Below are positions 1 through 5,670 of a stretch of DNA of 5,670 nucleotides, in pieces (position 1 is the stretch's first letter; each line of letters begins with the position of its first letter). The notes beneath the pieces are model-generated. The model did not search any database, was not told the origin of the DNA, and saw only the letters and a program-made list of their open reading frames with translations. The translations under genes and the position numbers were made by a program. This DNA comes from Pseudopedobacter sp040392825 (GTDB lineage Bacteria > Bacteroidota > Bacteroidia > Sphingobacteriales > Sphingobacteriaceae), in assembly GCF_040392825.1 (NCBI RefSeq), contig NZ_JBEBVH010000250.1, positions 1 to 5,670 of the forward strand, given 5' to 3'.

Positions 1-611
1 TTACTGATCTAATGATGCCGGAAGCTGATGGTTTTGATGTATGCAGGCGCTTACGCTCGAATATCAAGACCAGTCATATTCCAATTGTTATGTTATCGGC
101 TTTAGGTAAAAATACCGAAAACAAGATAAAAGCATTAGAGAGCGGAGCCAATGTGTTTATAGATAAACCTTTTGATATGGATTATTTACTTAAACAGGTG
201 GCCAATCTGATAAAGAATCAAAATGAATTAAAGCAATCGTATAGCAAAAAATATATCGTAGAACCTTCTAAAATCACAATTTCTTCTACAGATGAAGCGC
301 TGCTAAAAAAAGCAATGGAGCATATCGAAAAAAATATCAGCAATATAGATTATAACGTTGAATCATTTGTGTCCGATATGGGAATTGGGCGAACCTTATT
401 GTACCAAAAAATAAATGACATCCTTGGAATGTCAATCAAGGAGTTTATTATGGATATCCGAATGAAACGAGCAGCACAGTTACTCCAGGAGTCGGATCTT
501 ACTATATCCGAAATTTCGTATTCAATAGGATTTAATAATCCCAAACATTTCAGCATTTGTTTCAAAAAACAATTTGATATAACACCTACTGAATTTAGAA
601 AGAAGTCTTAA
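1..611 (+). CDS. Response regulator with receiver and AraC-type HTH domains, probably the C-terminus of a hybrid two-component system (5' end outside window)
   Basis: This is the 3' part of a transcription regulator; the reading frame is open through the left edge. The first full codons read T-D-L-M-M-P-E-A-D-G, the classic receiver-domain segment in which Asp (bases 6-8) is the phospho-acceptor, so the ATG at 12 lies inside the domain and is not the start. The other receiver signature residues follow: Ser in MLSAL (96-98) and Lys in DKPF (165-167). After a lysine-rich linker, about 105 residues form an AraC/XylS domain: first helix-turn-helix around bases 354-430, second around 501-605, with the typical IGFNNPKHFSICFKK and TPTEFRKK blocks. 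In Bacteroidota this end structure beside a SusC/SusD pair is typical of HTCS proteins, which join a periplasmic sensor, histidine kinase, receiver and AraC domain in one chain. Those upstream parts are not visible, so a stand-alone response regulator remains possible. It likely activates the operon downstream. Stop TAA at 609-611. Confidence 0.93.
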   Translation, partial: TDLMMPEADGFDVCRRLRSNIKTSHIPIVMLSALGKNTENKIKALESGANVFIDKPFDMDYLLKQVANLIKNQNELKQSYSKKYIVEPSKITISSTDEALLKKAMEHIEKNISNIDYNVESFVSDMGIGRTLLYQKINDILGMSIKEFIMDIRMKRAAQLLQESDLTISEISYSIGFNNPKHFSICFKKQFDITPTEFRKKS

Positions 612-624
612 CCGGGTGTTTTTC

Positions 625-640
625 TACAGTTATTCCTGTA
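625..640 (+). terminator. Weak inverted repeat just after the regulator gene, possible terminator or operator half-sites
   Basis: TACAG (625-629) and CTGTA (636-640) form a 5-bp inverted repeat with a 6-nt loop, 13 bases after the regulator stop codon. There is no convincing run of T after it (ATTGTTCG follows), so it is a poor intrinsic terminator. Its CTGTA arm resembles the core of the downstream CTGTACAAA repeats, so it could instead be part of the regulatory array. Low confidence in either reading. Confidence 0.2.
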
Positions 641-648
641 ATTGTTCG

Positions 649-681
649 ATTTGTACAAAGTAAAACCTTTTCTGTACAAAC
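649..681 (+). promoter_or_regulatory. Candidate activator binding site: two direct repeats of TGTACAAA spaced 21 bp
   Basis: TGTACAAA occurs at 652-659 and again at 673-680, exactly 21 bp apart, i.e. two turns of the DNA helix. The first copy lies within a perfect 10-bp palindrome, TTTGTACAAA (650-659). Direct repeats separated by about 21 bp are the usual target layout of AraC-family regulators, which contact two successive major grooves on one face. The pair lies immediately upstream of the best promoter candidate (690-717), where an activator would sit, and between a regulator gene with an AraC domain and the operon it probably controls. The binding role is inferred. Confidence 0.45.
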
Positions 682-689
682 CAATACCA

Positions 690-717
690 TTGAAAAAGCC
701 TTCTGTGCATACTTTTG
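690..717 (+). promoter_or_regulatory. Candidate Bacteroidota housekeeping-type promoter for the SusC/SusD operon
   Basis: TACTTTTG at 710-717 matches the Bacteroidota -7 consensus TAnnTTTG at every fixed position. A TTG at 690-692 lies 17 bp upstream and can serve as the -33 element, whose consensus is TTG or TTTG. This predicts transcription starting near 721-725 and a leader of about 190 nt. It is the only perfect TAnnTTTG I found on this strand between the regulator and the transporter gene. A weaker alternative is TTTG at 714-717 with GCACTTTG at 738-745. Confidence 0.5.
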
Positions 718-721
718 TGTA

Positions 722-910
722 TACACGGTTGCTTAAAGCACTTTGTTAAACCAACTTAATTAACCTAAAAAGTTTAACCATTTAATCAGAAAGTCATGGA
801 ATGAATATTATTAAAACTTGATAACGGTCTATCTTCTTAAAGATCAAATAAAGAATGAAAATTAAATACTTAAAACCTTAACCAACTATAACTAATATAA
901 ACCAATTTAT
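722..910 (+). other. AT-rich untranslated leader of the SusC/SusD operon
   Basis: No gene is seen here. If the promoter at 690-717 is right, this is a long 5' leader. It is strongly AT-rich and has recurrent TTAACC words (760-765, 774-779, 878-883). It holds a small hairpin, ATCTT (831-835) with AAGAT (840-844) around a CTTA loop, and a palindrome TGCTTAAAGCA (730-740). Very short reading frames begin with ATG at 796 (2 codons), 801 (6 codons) and 855 (8 codons, MKIKYLKP, stop 879-881). None has a ribosome-binding site, so they are probably chance. The bases before the transporter ATG at 911 are A/T-rich with no Shine-Dalgarno sequence, normal for Bacteroidota. Confidence 0.35.
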
Positions 911-3907
911 ATGATTAGAGGAATTCACATAAAGCTTAAAAGTTGCTTAATGGTTGTTGCTGTATTTTTCCTGTCAGCAAACCATATTTATTCGCAACAG
1001 AATGGACAAAATGTTAGAGTCACAGGAAAAGTTACAGATGAAAAAGGCGAGGGATTAATAGGTGTTTCTGTACTTGTTAAAGGAACGAAGAAAGGAACAT
1101 CAACCAATTTAGACGGAAATTATTCTATAGAAGCTCCCTTAAACGATACATTAGTCTTCTCCTACATAGGTTTCGATCGCCAGGAAGTTAAAGTTAATTC
1201 GTCAGGAGTCATTAATGTAAAAATGGCTGGTGATAAAATGTTAGATGAAGTTGTTGTAGTGGGGTACGGTTCTACAAAGCGAAGGGATTTAACTGGCGGA
1301 TTGGCAGTAGTAGGCAAAGAACAATTAGAAATGGTTTCTACACCAAATCTTATGGATCGCTTAGTAGGGCAGGTAGCCGGTTTTAGCATTACAACTGGAA
1401 ACGCCGCACCAGGCGCCAGCCAAACTTTACTTATTCGTGGGGAAAACTCATTGTCTGCTAATAACTCGCCACTTATTATTTTAGACGGAATACCTTATAG
1501 TGGTTCTTTAACTGACATTGATCCTAACAATGTTGAAAGCCTAAGCATTTTGAAAGATGCTTCAGCCGTTGCTATATATGGTTCTCGTGGTTCAAATGGT
1601 GTTATCCTTATACAAACTAAAAGAGGAGCATTAGGCAAGGCTAATGTTTCTTATAGGGGACAATTGGGTATGGCCGAAACTATGCAAAGAATAGATGTTA
1701 TGGGGCCAAATGAGTACATCCGTTTCCAACAAGACATAGGCAGGTTAAGACAAGGTTATACCGGTGATTTATTAGACCCGGTTGCCGGTGATATTATTAG
1801 CCTTACAGAACGCAAAAACTATCAAAACGGAATTACCCACAACTGGCAGGACTATATATTCAGAAGGGCAGTTAGTATGGACCATCAGCTAAGTATTTCC
1901 GGCGGAACGGAAAATACAAAATATATAGCCTCACTAGCCGCTCTGGACCAGGACGGTGTTGTTTACAATTCGCGTCTCTCTCGCCTTAATATGACTGCTA
2001 ACCTCGATCAGACTTTTAACAAATGGCTGACCATTGGTGTCGGTATGCAATATACGCAAAGGAGCGATGGAGGGGTAACACCAAATATAGAACATGCCAT
2101 TAAGCAAAGTCCATATGGTAGCTACAAAGATGAGGTTGGTAATTATGTTCCCGAACCAATGGAATATGCGCTAATTGCTAACCCAATGCGTAATGTAAAT
2201 GCTATACAGGACAGGATTAACAGAAATTTTTTCCTTTCTGGCTATGCAGATATTTTATTACCCGTTAAAGGATTGTCCGCAAGATCTAATTTTGGTTATA
2301 ACTATAGAAGTGGTTTTACAGGAACTTATTACGGAAGAAATACTTTTGACGGAAGAGAGCAGGCAGGTTTAGTAGGCGGTAAAGCATCTATCAATAACTC
2401 TCATTATAACGACTATATCTGGGAGAACCTGTTGAAATATGAGCGGCAGTTTGGCGACCACCGTTTTGATGCTACCGGTCTATTCAGTATGCAACAAACC
2501 AAAAGTGTAAGTGCCTCGCAAAGTGGAGAAGGCTTTGTAACTGACGATACTGAATATTTCATGATGAATACCGCTGCCCGAAATATCGTCAATAATTCTG
2601 GGCTAACGGAAACAGCCATGCTTTCCTATATGGGGCGTTTGAATTATGCGTATAAAGGCAAATACTTACTTACTTTAACAGGACGTACTGATGGCGCTTC
2701 TGTATTTGGAAAAAATAACAAATACGCATTTTTCCCGGTAGCGGCTGTGGCATGGCATATTGGGGAAGAAAGTTTTCTAAAGGATAATGTAAGCTGGTTA
2801 GATATGCTAAAAATTCGTATGTCGTACGGAGCCAATGGTAATCAGGCAATAAGTCCATACAGGACATTAGACCGTTTGTATTCGGACGTAAAATATATTT
2901 GGGGTGATAATGGTACGCAAGTAAACACGGCATATCTGGCTGGTGATGGTATCGGTAACCCTAATCTAAAATGGGAAACAACATATTCCAGCAACCTGGG
3001 AATAGATTTCCAATTATTTAAAAACAGGTTGAGCGGTACAATTGACGGATACATTTCTAATACCGAGGATTTATTGATGATTCGTACTGTTCCTATTATG
3101 AATGGATACAGGAGTATTTACGATAATATTGGTGCCACCAGAAATAAAGGGATAGAGGTAACTTTGAACAGCCTTAATGTTGATACAAAAAACTTTAAAT
3201 GGAATTCTACAGCGGTGTTTTCGTTAAACCGCGATAAGATAGTAGAGCTAAGAGGAGATGGTAAAGATGATATTGGCAATAATTGGTTTATCGGCAAACC
3301 ATTGAGGGTAATATTCGATTACAACATGATTGGTGTTTGGCAAACGGGTGAGGATTATCCAGCTGGTGCTTCTGCCGGAGCTGCTAAAATAGAAGACGTT
3401 GATGGTAATGGTACTATTAATATTGACGATAGAAAAGTAATTGGGTCTAAAAATCCTCGTTATACGGCTTCATTAGCCAACCGCTTTAGCTATAAGAATT
3501 TTTATGCATCCGCTTTGGTGACTGGTGTTTTCGATGTATGGCGCGATGATCATATGGCGAATATAGGGGCCTGGACTTTCGGAATAACCAATTATGTGCA
3601 TAACGCCAATTACTGGACTCCTGAAAATCCGAATGCTACCATTGTTTCTCCGGGTTATTTAAACACACTGGGGCATGGGTACTACAAAAAGGTGAGTTAC
3701 GTACAGGTCCGAAATATTACTTTAGGATATAGAATTCCACAACAAGTCACTAAGAAAGTAGGCGTAAGCGGAATTGATGTCAATCTAAGTGTGAACAATC
3801 TTCATACCTTTTCTAACATCAGGCAGGTTCTTAATTACGATAATACCTGGATGGCTTCGTTTCCAACAGCCCGTACCTATATGTTTGGCCTAAATGTAAA
3901 CTTCTAA
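911..3907 (+). CDS. SusC/RagA-family TonB-linked outer-membrane transporter
   Basis: A complete 998-residue SusC-like protein, the usual family length. It forms the outer-membrane barrel that imports an oligosaccharide (substrate unknown) captured by its SusD partner, driven by TonB. Order of parts: signal peptide (residues 1 to about 28, basic start, hydrophobic core, ending near IYS-QQ); carboxypeptidase-regulatory-like domain (about 36-106, with VTGKVTDEKGEGLIGVSV and FSYIGF); TonB-box-like DEVVVVGYG (112-120); plug domain (about 125-238, with LIRGENS, ILDGIPY and ILKDASAVAIYGSRGSNGVI); then the barrel, including the conserved YMGRLNYAYKGKYLLTLTGR region near 574 and KIRMSYGANGNQ near 634, ending in aromatic F998. 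There is no STN domain between signal peptide and regulatory-like domain, so sigma/anti-sigma signalling is unlikely. Residues 829-840 form an EF-hand-like loop. The ATG at 911 gives an intact signal peptide; the next in-frame Met (residue 14) would destroy it. The frame is uninterrupted. First gene of the operon, probably activated by the upstream regulator. Confidence 0.97.
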   Translation: MIRGIHIKLKSCLMVVAVFFLSANHIYSQQNGQNVRVTGKVTDEKGEGLIGVSVLVKGTKKGTSTNLDGNYSIEAPLNDTLVFSYIGFDRQEVKVNSSGVINVKMAGDKMLDEVVVVGYGSTKRRDLTGGLAVVGKEQLEMVSTPNLMDRLVGQVAGFSITTGNAAPGASQTLLIRGENSLSANNSPLIILDGIPYSGSLTDIDPNNVESLSILKDASAVAIYGSRGSNGVILIQTKRGALGKANVSYRGQLGMAETMQRIDVMGPNEYIRFQQDIGRLRQGYTGDLLDPVAGDIISLTERKNYQNGITHNWQDYIFRRAVSMDHQLSISGGTENTKYIASLAALDQDGVVYNSRLSRLNMTANLDQTFNKWLTIGVGMQYTQRSDGGVTPNIEHAIKQSPYGSYKDEVGNYVPEPMEYALIANPMRNVNAIQDRINRNFFLSGYADILLPVKGLSARSNFGYNYRSGFTGTYYGRNTFDGREQAGLVGGKASINNSHYNDYIWENLLKYERQFGDHRFDATGLFSMQQTKSVSASQSGEGFVTDDTEYFMMNTAARNIVNNSGLTETAMLSYMGRLNYAYKGKYLLTLTGRTDGASVFGKNNKYAFFPVAAVAWHIGEESFLKDNVSWLDMLKIRMSYGANGNQAISPYRTLDRLYSDVKYIWGDNGTQVNTAYLAGDGIGNPNLKWETTYSSNLGIDFQLFKNRLSGTIDGYISNTEDLLMIRTVPIMNGYRSIYDNIGATRNKGIEVTLNSLNVDTKNFKWNSTAVFSLNRDKIVELRGDGKDDIGNNWFIGKPLRVIFDYNMIGVWQTGEDYPAGASAGAAKIEDVDGNGTINIDDRKVIGSKNPRYTASLANRFSYKNFYASALVTGVFDVWRDDHMANIGAWTFGITNYVHNANYWTPENPNATIVSPGYLNTLGHGYYKKVSYVQVRNITLGYRIPQQVTKKVGVSGIDVNLSVNNLHTFSNIRQVLNYDNTWMASFPTARTYMFGLNVNF

Positions 3908-3920
3908 ATACAACACGAAA

Positions 3921-5564
3921 ATGAAAAATATTATCAAAGCAAGTCTTGCACTTATTACATTGATCTCATTAGGTGGCTGTGAAAAGTTTTTGGAAGAAGA
4001 TTTGAAGACTGAATTAGCCCCAAGTAATACTTATACCAGTACTTATGGATTTGAAGTGGGTAGCGCGGGACTTTACGCATTAACCCGCTCGGAATACAAT
4101 ACTTATGGCGAGGGTGGTGCATTTATACACAATGGGGCTGCTCCTTATGAAGCGCTACAGGCAGCTACCGATATTGCGGATGTTATTAATAGCGATGCTT
4201 CTTTAATGGCATTTGCCAACTTAACGCTCAGGCCGACAGAGCGGTTTGTTGGTACCTATTGGAATTGGGCTTATAGCGTAATTTCATCAGCTAATTTAAT
4301 GCTGGTTTATTCGGAACAAAATACCAACTGGGATTCACCTACAGACAAAGTGCGTTTTCAGGCAGAAGCAAGATTCTTTAGGGCCTATGCTTATCGAACG
4401 CTAGTCTATCTTTATGGTGACGTACCGTACGTAGAGACCATTTTGTATAACTTCCAGCTGAATTTTACACGTACTCCAAAGGCTGAAGTCATTGCACACA
4501 TGGTAGACGACTTGAAATTTGCAGTAGAGCATTTGCCGGAAAATCCAGATCAGGTAAAGGATGGTAAACTAACCAAATGGGCTGCAAGCCACCTGTTAAG
4601 TGAAATTTATTTATTACAGGGAGATTATCCTGCGGCCGAAAAAGCTGCTTTAGCAGTAATCAATAGTAAATATTACAACTTAATGAAAACCAGATTTGGT
4701 GTTAATAAAGACAAACCAGGTGATGTGTTTAGTGATATGTTTTTGGAAAACAACCAAAACAGATTAACCAGTGGCAATAGAGAAAGCATTTGGGTGTTAC
4801 AATTTCAATTTAACGTAGTTGGAGGTGGTACCAATTCTGATGACTGGACTCGCAGGGCCTGGATACCTAACTATTCATCTATCAACGGCTTTGTACTTGC
4901 AGATACCCTGGGAGGTAGAGGTATTGCACAATTGGTGCCGATGAAATGGTGGGTAGGAACTGCCCGTACAAATGCAGATGGAAATGTTCTAGGAATTTTT
5001 GATGCTGGTGATATTCGAAACTCAAATTATAATATTAAACGAGACTGGTATTATAATAATTCGGGAGACGCTTCACTATTTGGCAAAAGAGCGCCGATTA
5101 CCGAACAGACCTGGTTTACAACAAAAACTTTGTTTCCTGCCATTACCAAGTTCTTTTATGGACGTGTAGAAAACCTGAGTTTAACAGGAAGCTATAAAGA
5201 CCGTATGAAGTTCCGTTTGGCCGAAACTTATTTGCTTTTAGCAGAAGCCTATTTAGGTCAGAACGATCCGCAGAAAGCTGCTGATGCGGTAAACGAAGTG
5301 CGTGATAGAGCTGGAGCAACATTAGTAAGTGCTGCAGAAATGGATATGGACTATTTACTTGACGAACGCATAAGAGAATTGGTTGGCGAGGAAAGCCGTC
5401 GTTTTACATTGGTACGTACAAAAAAATATGTAGATCGGGTAAAATTACACAATCCTGCTATTGCAGATAAAGTAAAAGAAGAATATGCTTTATGGCCTAT
5501 TCCGCAAGGAATCAGAGATGCAAATAGAGATGCACCATTCCCTCAAAATCCAGGCTATGATTAA
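3921..5564 (+). CDS. SusD/RagB-family surface glycan-binding lipoprotein
   Basis: A complete 547-residue SusD-like protein, partner of the transporter gene that ends 13 bp upstream; the two are surely co-transcribed. SusD proteins are lipid-anchored on the cell surface and close as a lid over the SusC barrel, delivering the ligand. A lipoprotein signal peptide runs from residue 1 to 19, with LGG before Cys20 as the lipidated residue. The mature N-terminus, CEKFLEED, is acidic, in keeping with surface export in this phylum. Helical TPR-like segments appear at about 143-172 (RFQAEARFFRAYAYRTLVYL, then YGDVPY), 218-252 (ASHLLSEIYLLQGDYPAAEK) and 431-463 (RLAETYLLLAEAYLGQNDPQ). The C-terminal block LLDERIRELVGEESRRF (479-495), WPIP (525-528) and QNPGYD at the end are family hallmarks. 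The Trp/Tyr/Asn-rich middle (about 290-400) is the variable region where ligand contacts usually lie, but the ligand cannot be read from it. The start has no Shine-Dalgarno sequence. Confidence 0.97.
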   Translation: MKNIIKASLALITLISLGGCEKFLEEDLKTELAPSNTYTSTYGFEVGSAGLYALTRSEYNTYGEGGAFIHNGAAPYEALQAATDIADVINSDASLMAFANLTLRPTERFVGTYWNWAYSVISSANLMLVYSEQNTNWDSPTDKVRFQAEARFFRAYAYRTLVYLYGDVPYVETILYNFQLNFTRTPKAEVIAHMVDDLKFAVEHLPENPDQVKDGKLTKWAASHLLSEIYLLQGDYPAAEKAALAVINSKYYNLMKTRFGVNKDKPGDVFSDMFLENNQNRLTSGNRESIWVLQFQFNVVGGGTNSDDWTRRAWIPNYSSINGFVLADTLGGRGIAQLVPMKWWVGTARTNADGNVLGIFDAGDIRNSNYNIKRDWYYNNSGDASLFGKRAPITEQTWFTTKTLFPAITKFFYGRVENLSLTGSYKDRMKFRLAETYLLLAEAYLGQNDPQKAADAVNEVRDRAGATLVSAAEMDMDYLLDERIRELVGEESRRFTLVRTKKYVDRVKLHNPAIADKVKEEYALWPIPQGIRDANRDAPFPQNPGYD

Positions 5565-5567
5565 GAT

Positions 5568-5601
5568 AACATGTAAGATATTAATATGAAACCGACATGT
5601 T
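5568..5601 (+). repeat. Inverted repeat just after the SusD-like gene
   Basis: AACATGT (5568-5574) and ACATGTT (5595-5601) are perfect 7-bp inverted copies separated by 20 bp, starting 3 bases after the SusD stop codon. The stem is AT-rich, the loop long and no T-run follows, so a terminator role is doubtful. It may help stabilise the 3' end of the transcript, or may be chance because ACATGT is itself palindromic. Confidence 0.25.
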
Positions 5602-5670
5602 TACATAGAGTATTAATTGTAGCCCGCTTTTATCGGTATAAACTGCAAACGATTTACCCGATAAATCAGG
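5581..5670 (-). pseudogene. Possible 3' remnant of an aldose 1-epimerase (galactose mutarotase)-like gene, convergent with the SusD-like gene
   Basis: On the minus strand a frame is open from the right edge to a TAA at 5583-5581, giving 29 residues that begin PDLSGKSFAVYTDKSGLQL. This resembles the aldose 1-epimerase segment usually seen as SGR-x-LEV-x-T-x-x-PGLQ-x-Y-x-GN: SGK, AVYTD and SGLQL fall in the same order and spacing. In intact mutarotases several dozen further residues follow; here the frame ends about ten residues after LQL, and no continuation is apparent in the other frames. That suggests a truncated or frame-damaged copy, though the rest lies outside the window. Mutarotases interconvert sugar anomers and often accompany sugar-use loci, so the context fits. 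Evidence is recall of one short motif, so an unrelated small protein or a chance frame is quite possible. Confidence 0.3.
5629..5665 (+). repeat. 8-bp perfect inverted repeat (hairpin) near the right edge
   Basis: TTTATCGG (5629-5636) pairs perfectly with CCGATAAA (5658-5665). Two more pairs (TA 5637-5638 with TA 5655-5656) are possible if C5657 bulges, leaving a loop of about 16 nt. It is the strongest hairpin after the SusD-like gene and could end or protect the operon transcript, but only five bases remain after it in the window and they are not T-rich. It overlaps the minus-strand mutarotase-like frame. Confidence 0.35.

Noticed and set aside
12..14. ATG at 12 as the start codon of the regulator.
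   Set aside because: It lies inside the receiver motif TDLMMPEADG, just after the phospho-acceptor Asp, and the frame is open upstream to the window edge.
350..565. Minus-strand open frame of 71 codons opposite the regulator's DNA-binding domain.
   Set aside because: It is wholly antisense to a well-conserved domain and has no recognisable protein features.
717..726. Perfect 10-bp palindrome GTGTATACAC as an independent repressor site.
   Set aside because: It overlaps the end of the predicted -7 element and the likely transcription start, which would suit a repressor, but one short palindrome in AT-rich DNA is weak evidence. It is partly explained by the motif cluster.
855..881. Eight-codon frame MKIKYLKP as a regulatory leader peptide.
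   Set aside because: It has no ribosome-binding signal and no codon pattern suggesting attenuation. Short frames like this are expected by chance in AT-rich DNA, so it is only mentioned with the leader.
2413..3054. Several overlapping minus-strand open frames of 63-87 codons opposite the transporter gene.
   Set aside because: They overlap one another and lie antisense to conserved barrel sequence. They are shadow frames with no motifs.
5586..5669. Plus-strand frame from ATG 5586, open to the window edge (28 codons, begins MKPTCLHRVLIV), as the start of a third operon gene.
   Set aside because: No signal peptide or family motif is recognisable, it overlaps the hairpin, and the opposite strand carries a more protein-like sequence. 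The window is too short to settle it.

Overview
The window looks like part of a polysaccharide-utilisation-type locus of a Bacteroidota bacterium. Three things point there: a SusC/SusD outer-membrane uptake pair, a response regulator ending in an AraC-type DNA-binding domain, and AT-rich start regions with no Shine-Dalgarno sequence but a Bacteroidota-type -7 promoter hexamer-like element (TAnnTTTG). The base composition (AT-rich by eye) and protein style fit Sphingobacteriaceae such as Pedobacter, but that placement is an inference. All three clear genes lie on the + strand.

Layout. Positions 1-611 hold the 3' part of a regulator gene. The window opens almost exactly at the phospho-acceptor aspartate of its receiver domain, which is followed by a linker and an AraC-family helix-turn-helix domain. 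This is the C-terminal architecture of a hybrid two-component system (HTCS), although the sensor part would lie outside the window. Positions 612-910 are a 299-bp non-coding region. It contains a pair of CTGTACAAA-like direct repeats 21 bp apart, a good Bacteroidota promoter just downstream, and a leader of roughly 190 nt. Positions 911-3907 encode a full-length SusC-like TonB-dependent transporter (998 aa). After 13 bp comes a full-length SusD-like surface lipoprotein (547 aa, 3921-5564). The last 106 bp contain inverted repeats and, on the minus strand, the tail of a short reading frame that resembles part of aldose 1-epimerase and stops early.

How the parts work together (family knowledge plus inference): the regulator would sense a glycan breakdown product, bind the repeats upstream of the promoter and activate the SusC/SusD operon. 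SusD would capture an oligosaccharide at the cell surface and SusC would import it using TonB energy. SusC has no N-terminal STN signalling domain, which agrees with HTCS control rather than sigma/anti-sigma control. No glycoside hydrolase or other enzyme is visible, so the substrate cannot be named. I saw no RNA genes, CRISPR array or insertion sequence. I found no clearly new system; the most unusual parts are the regulatory repeats and the apparent truncated gene at the right edge.
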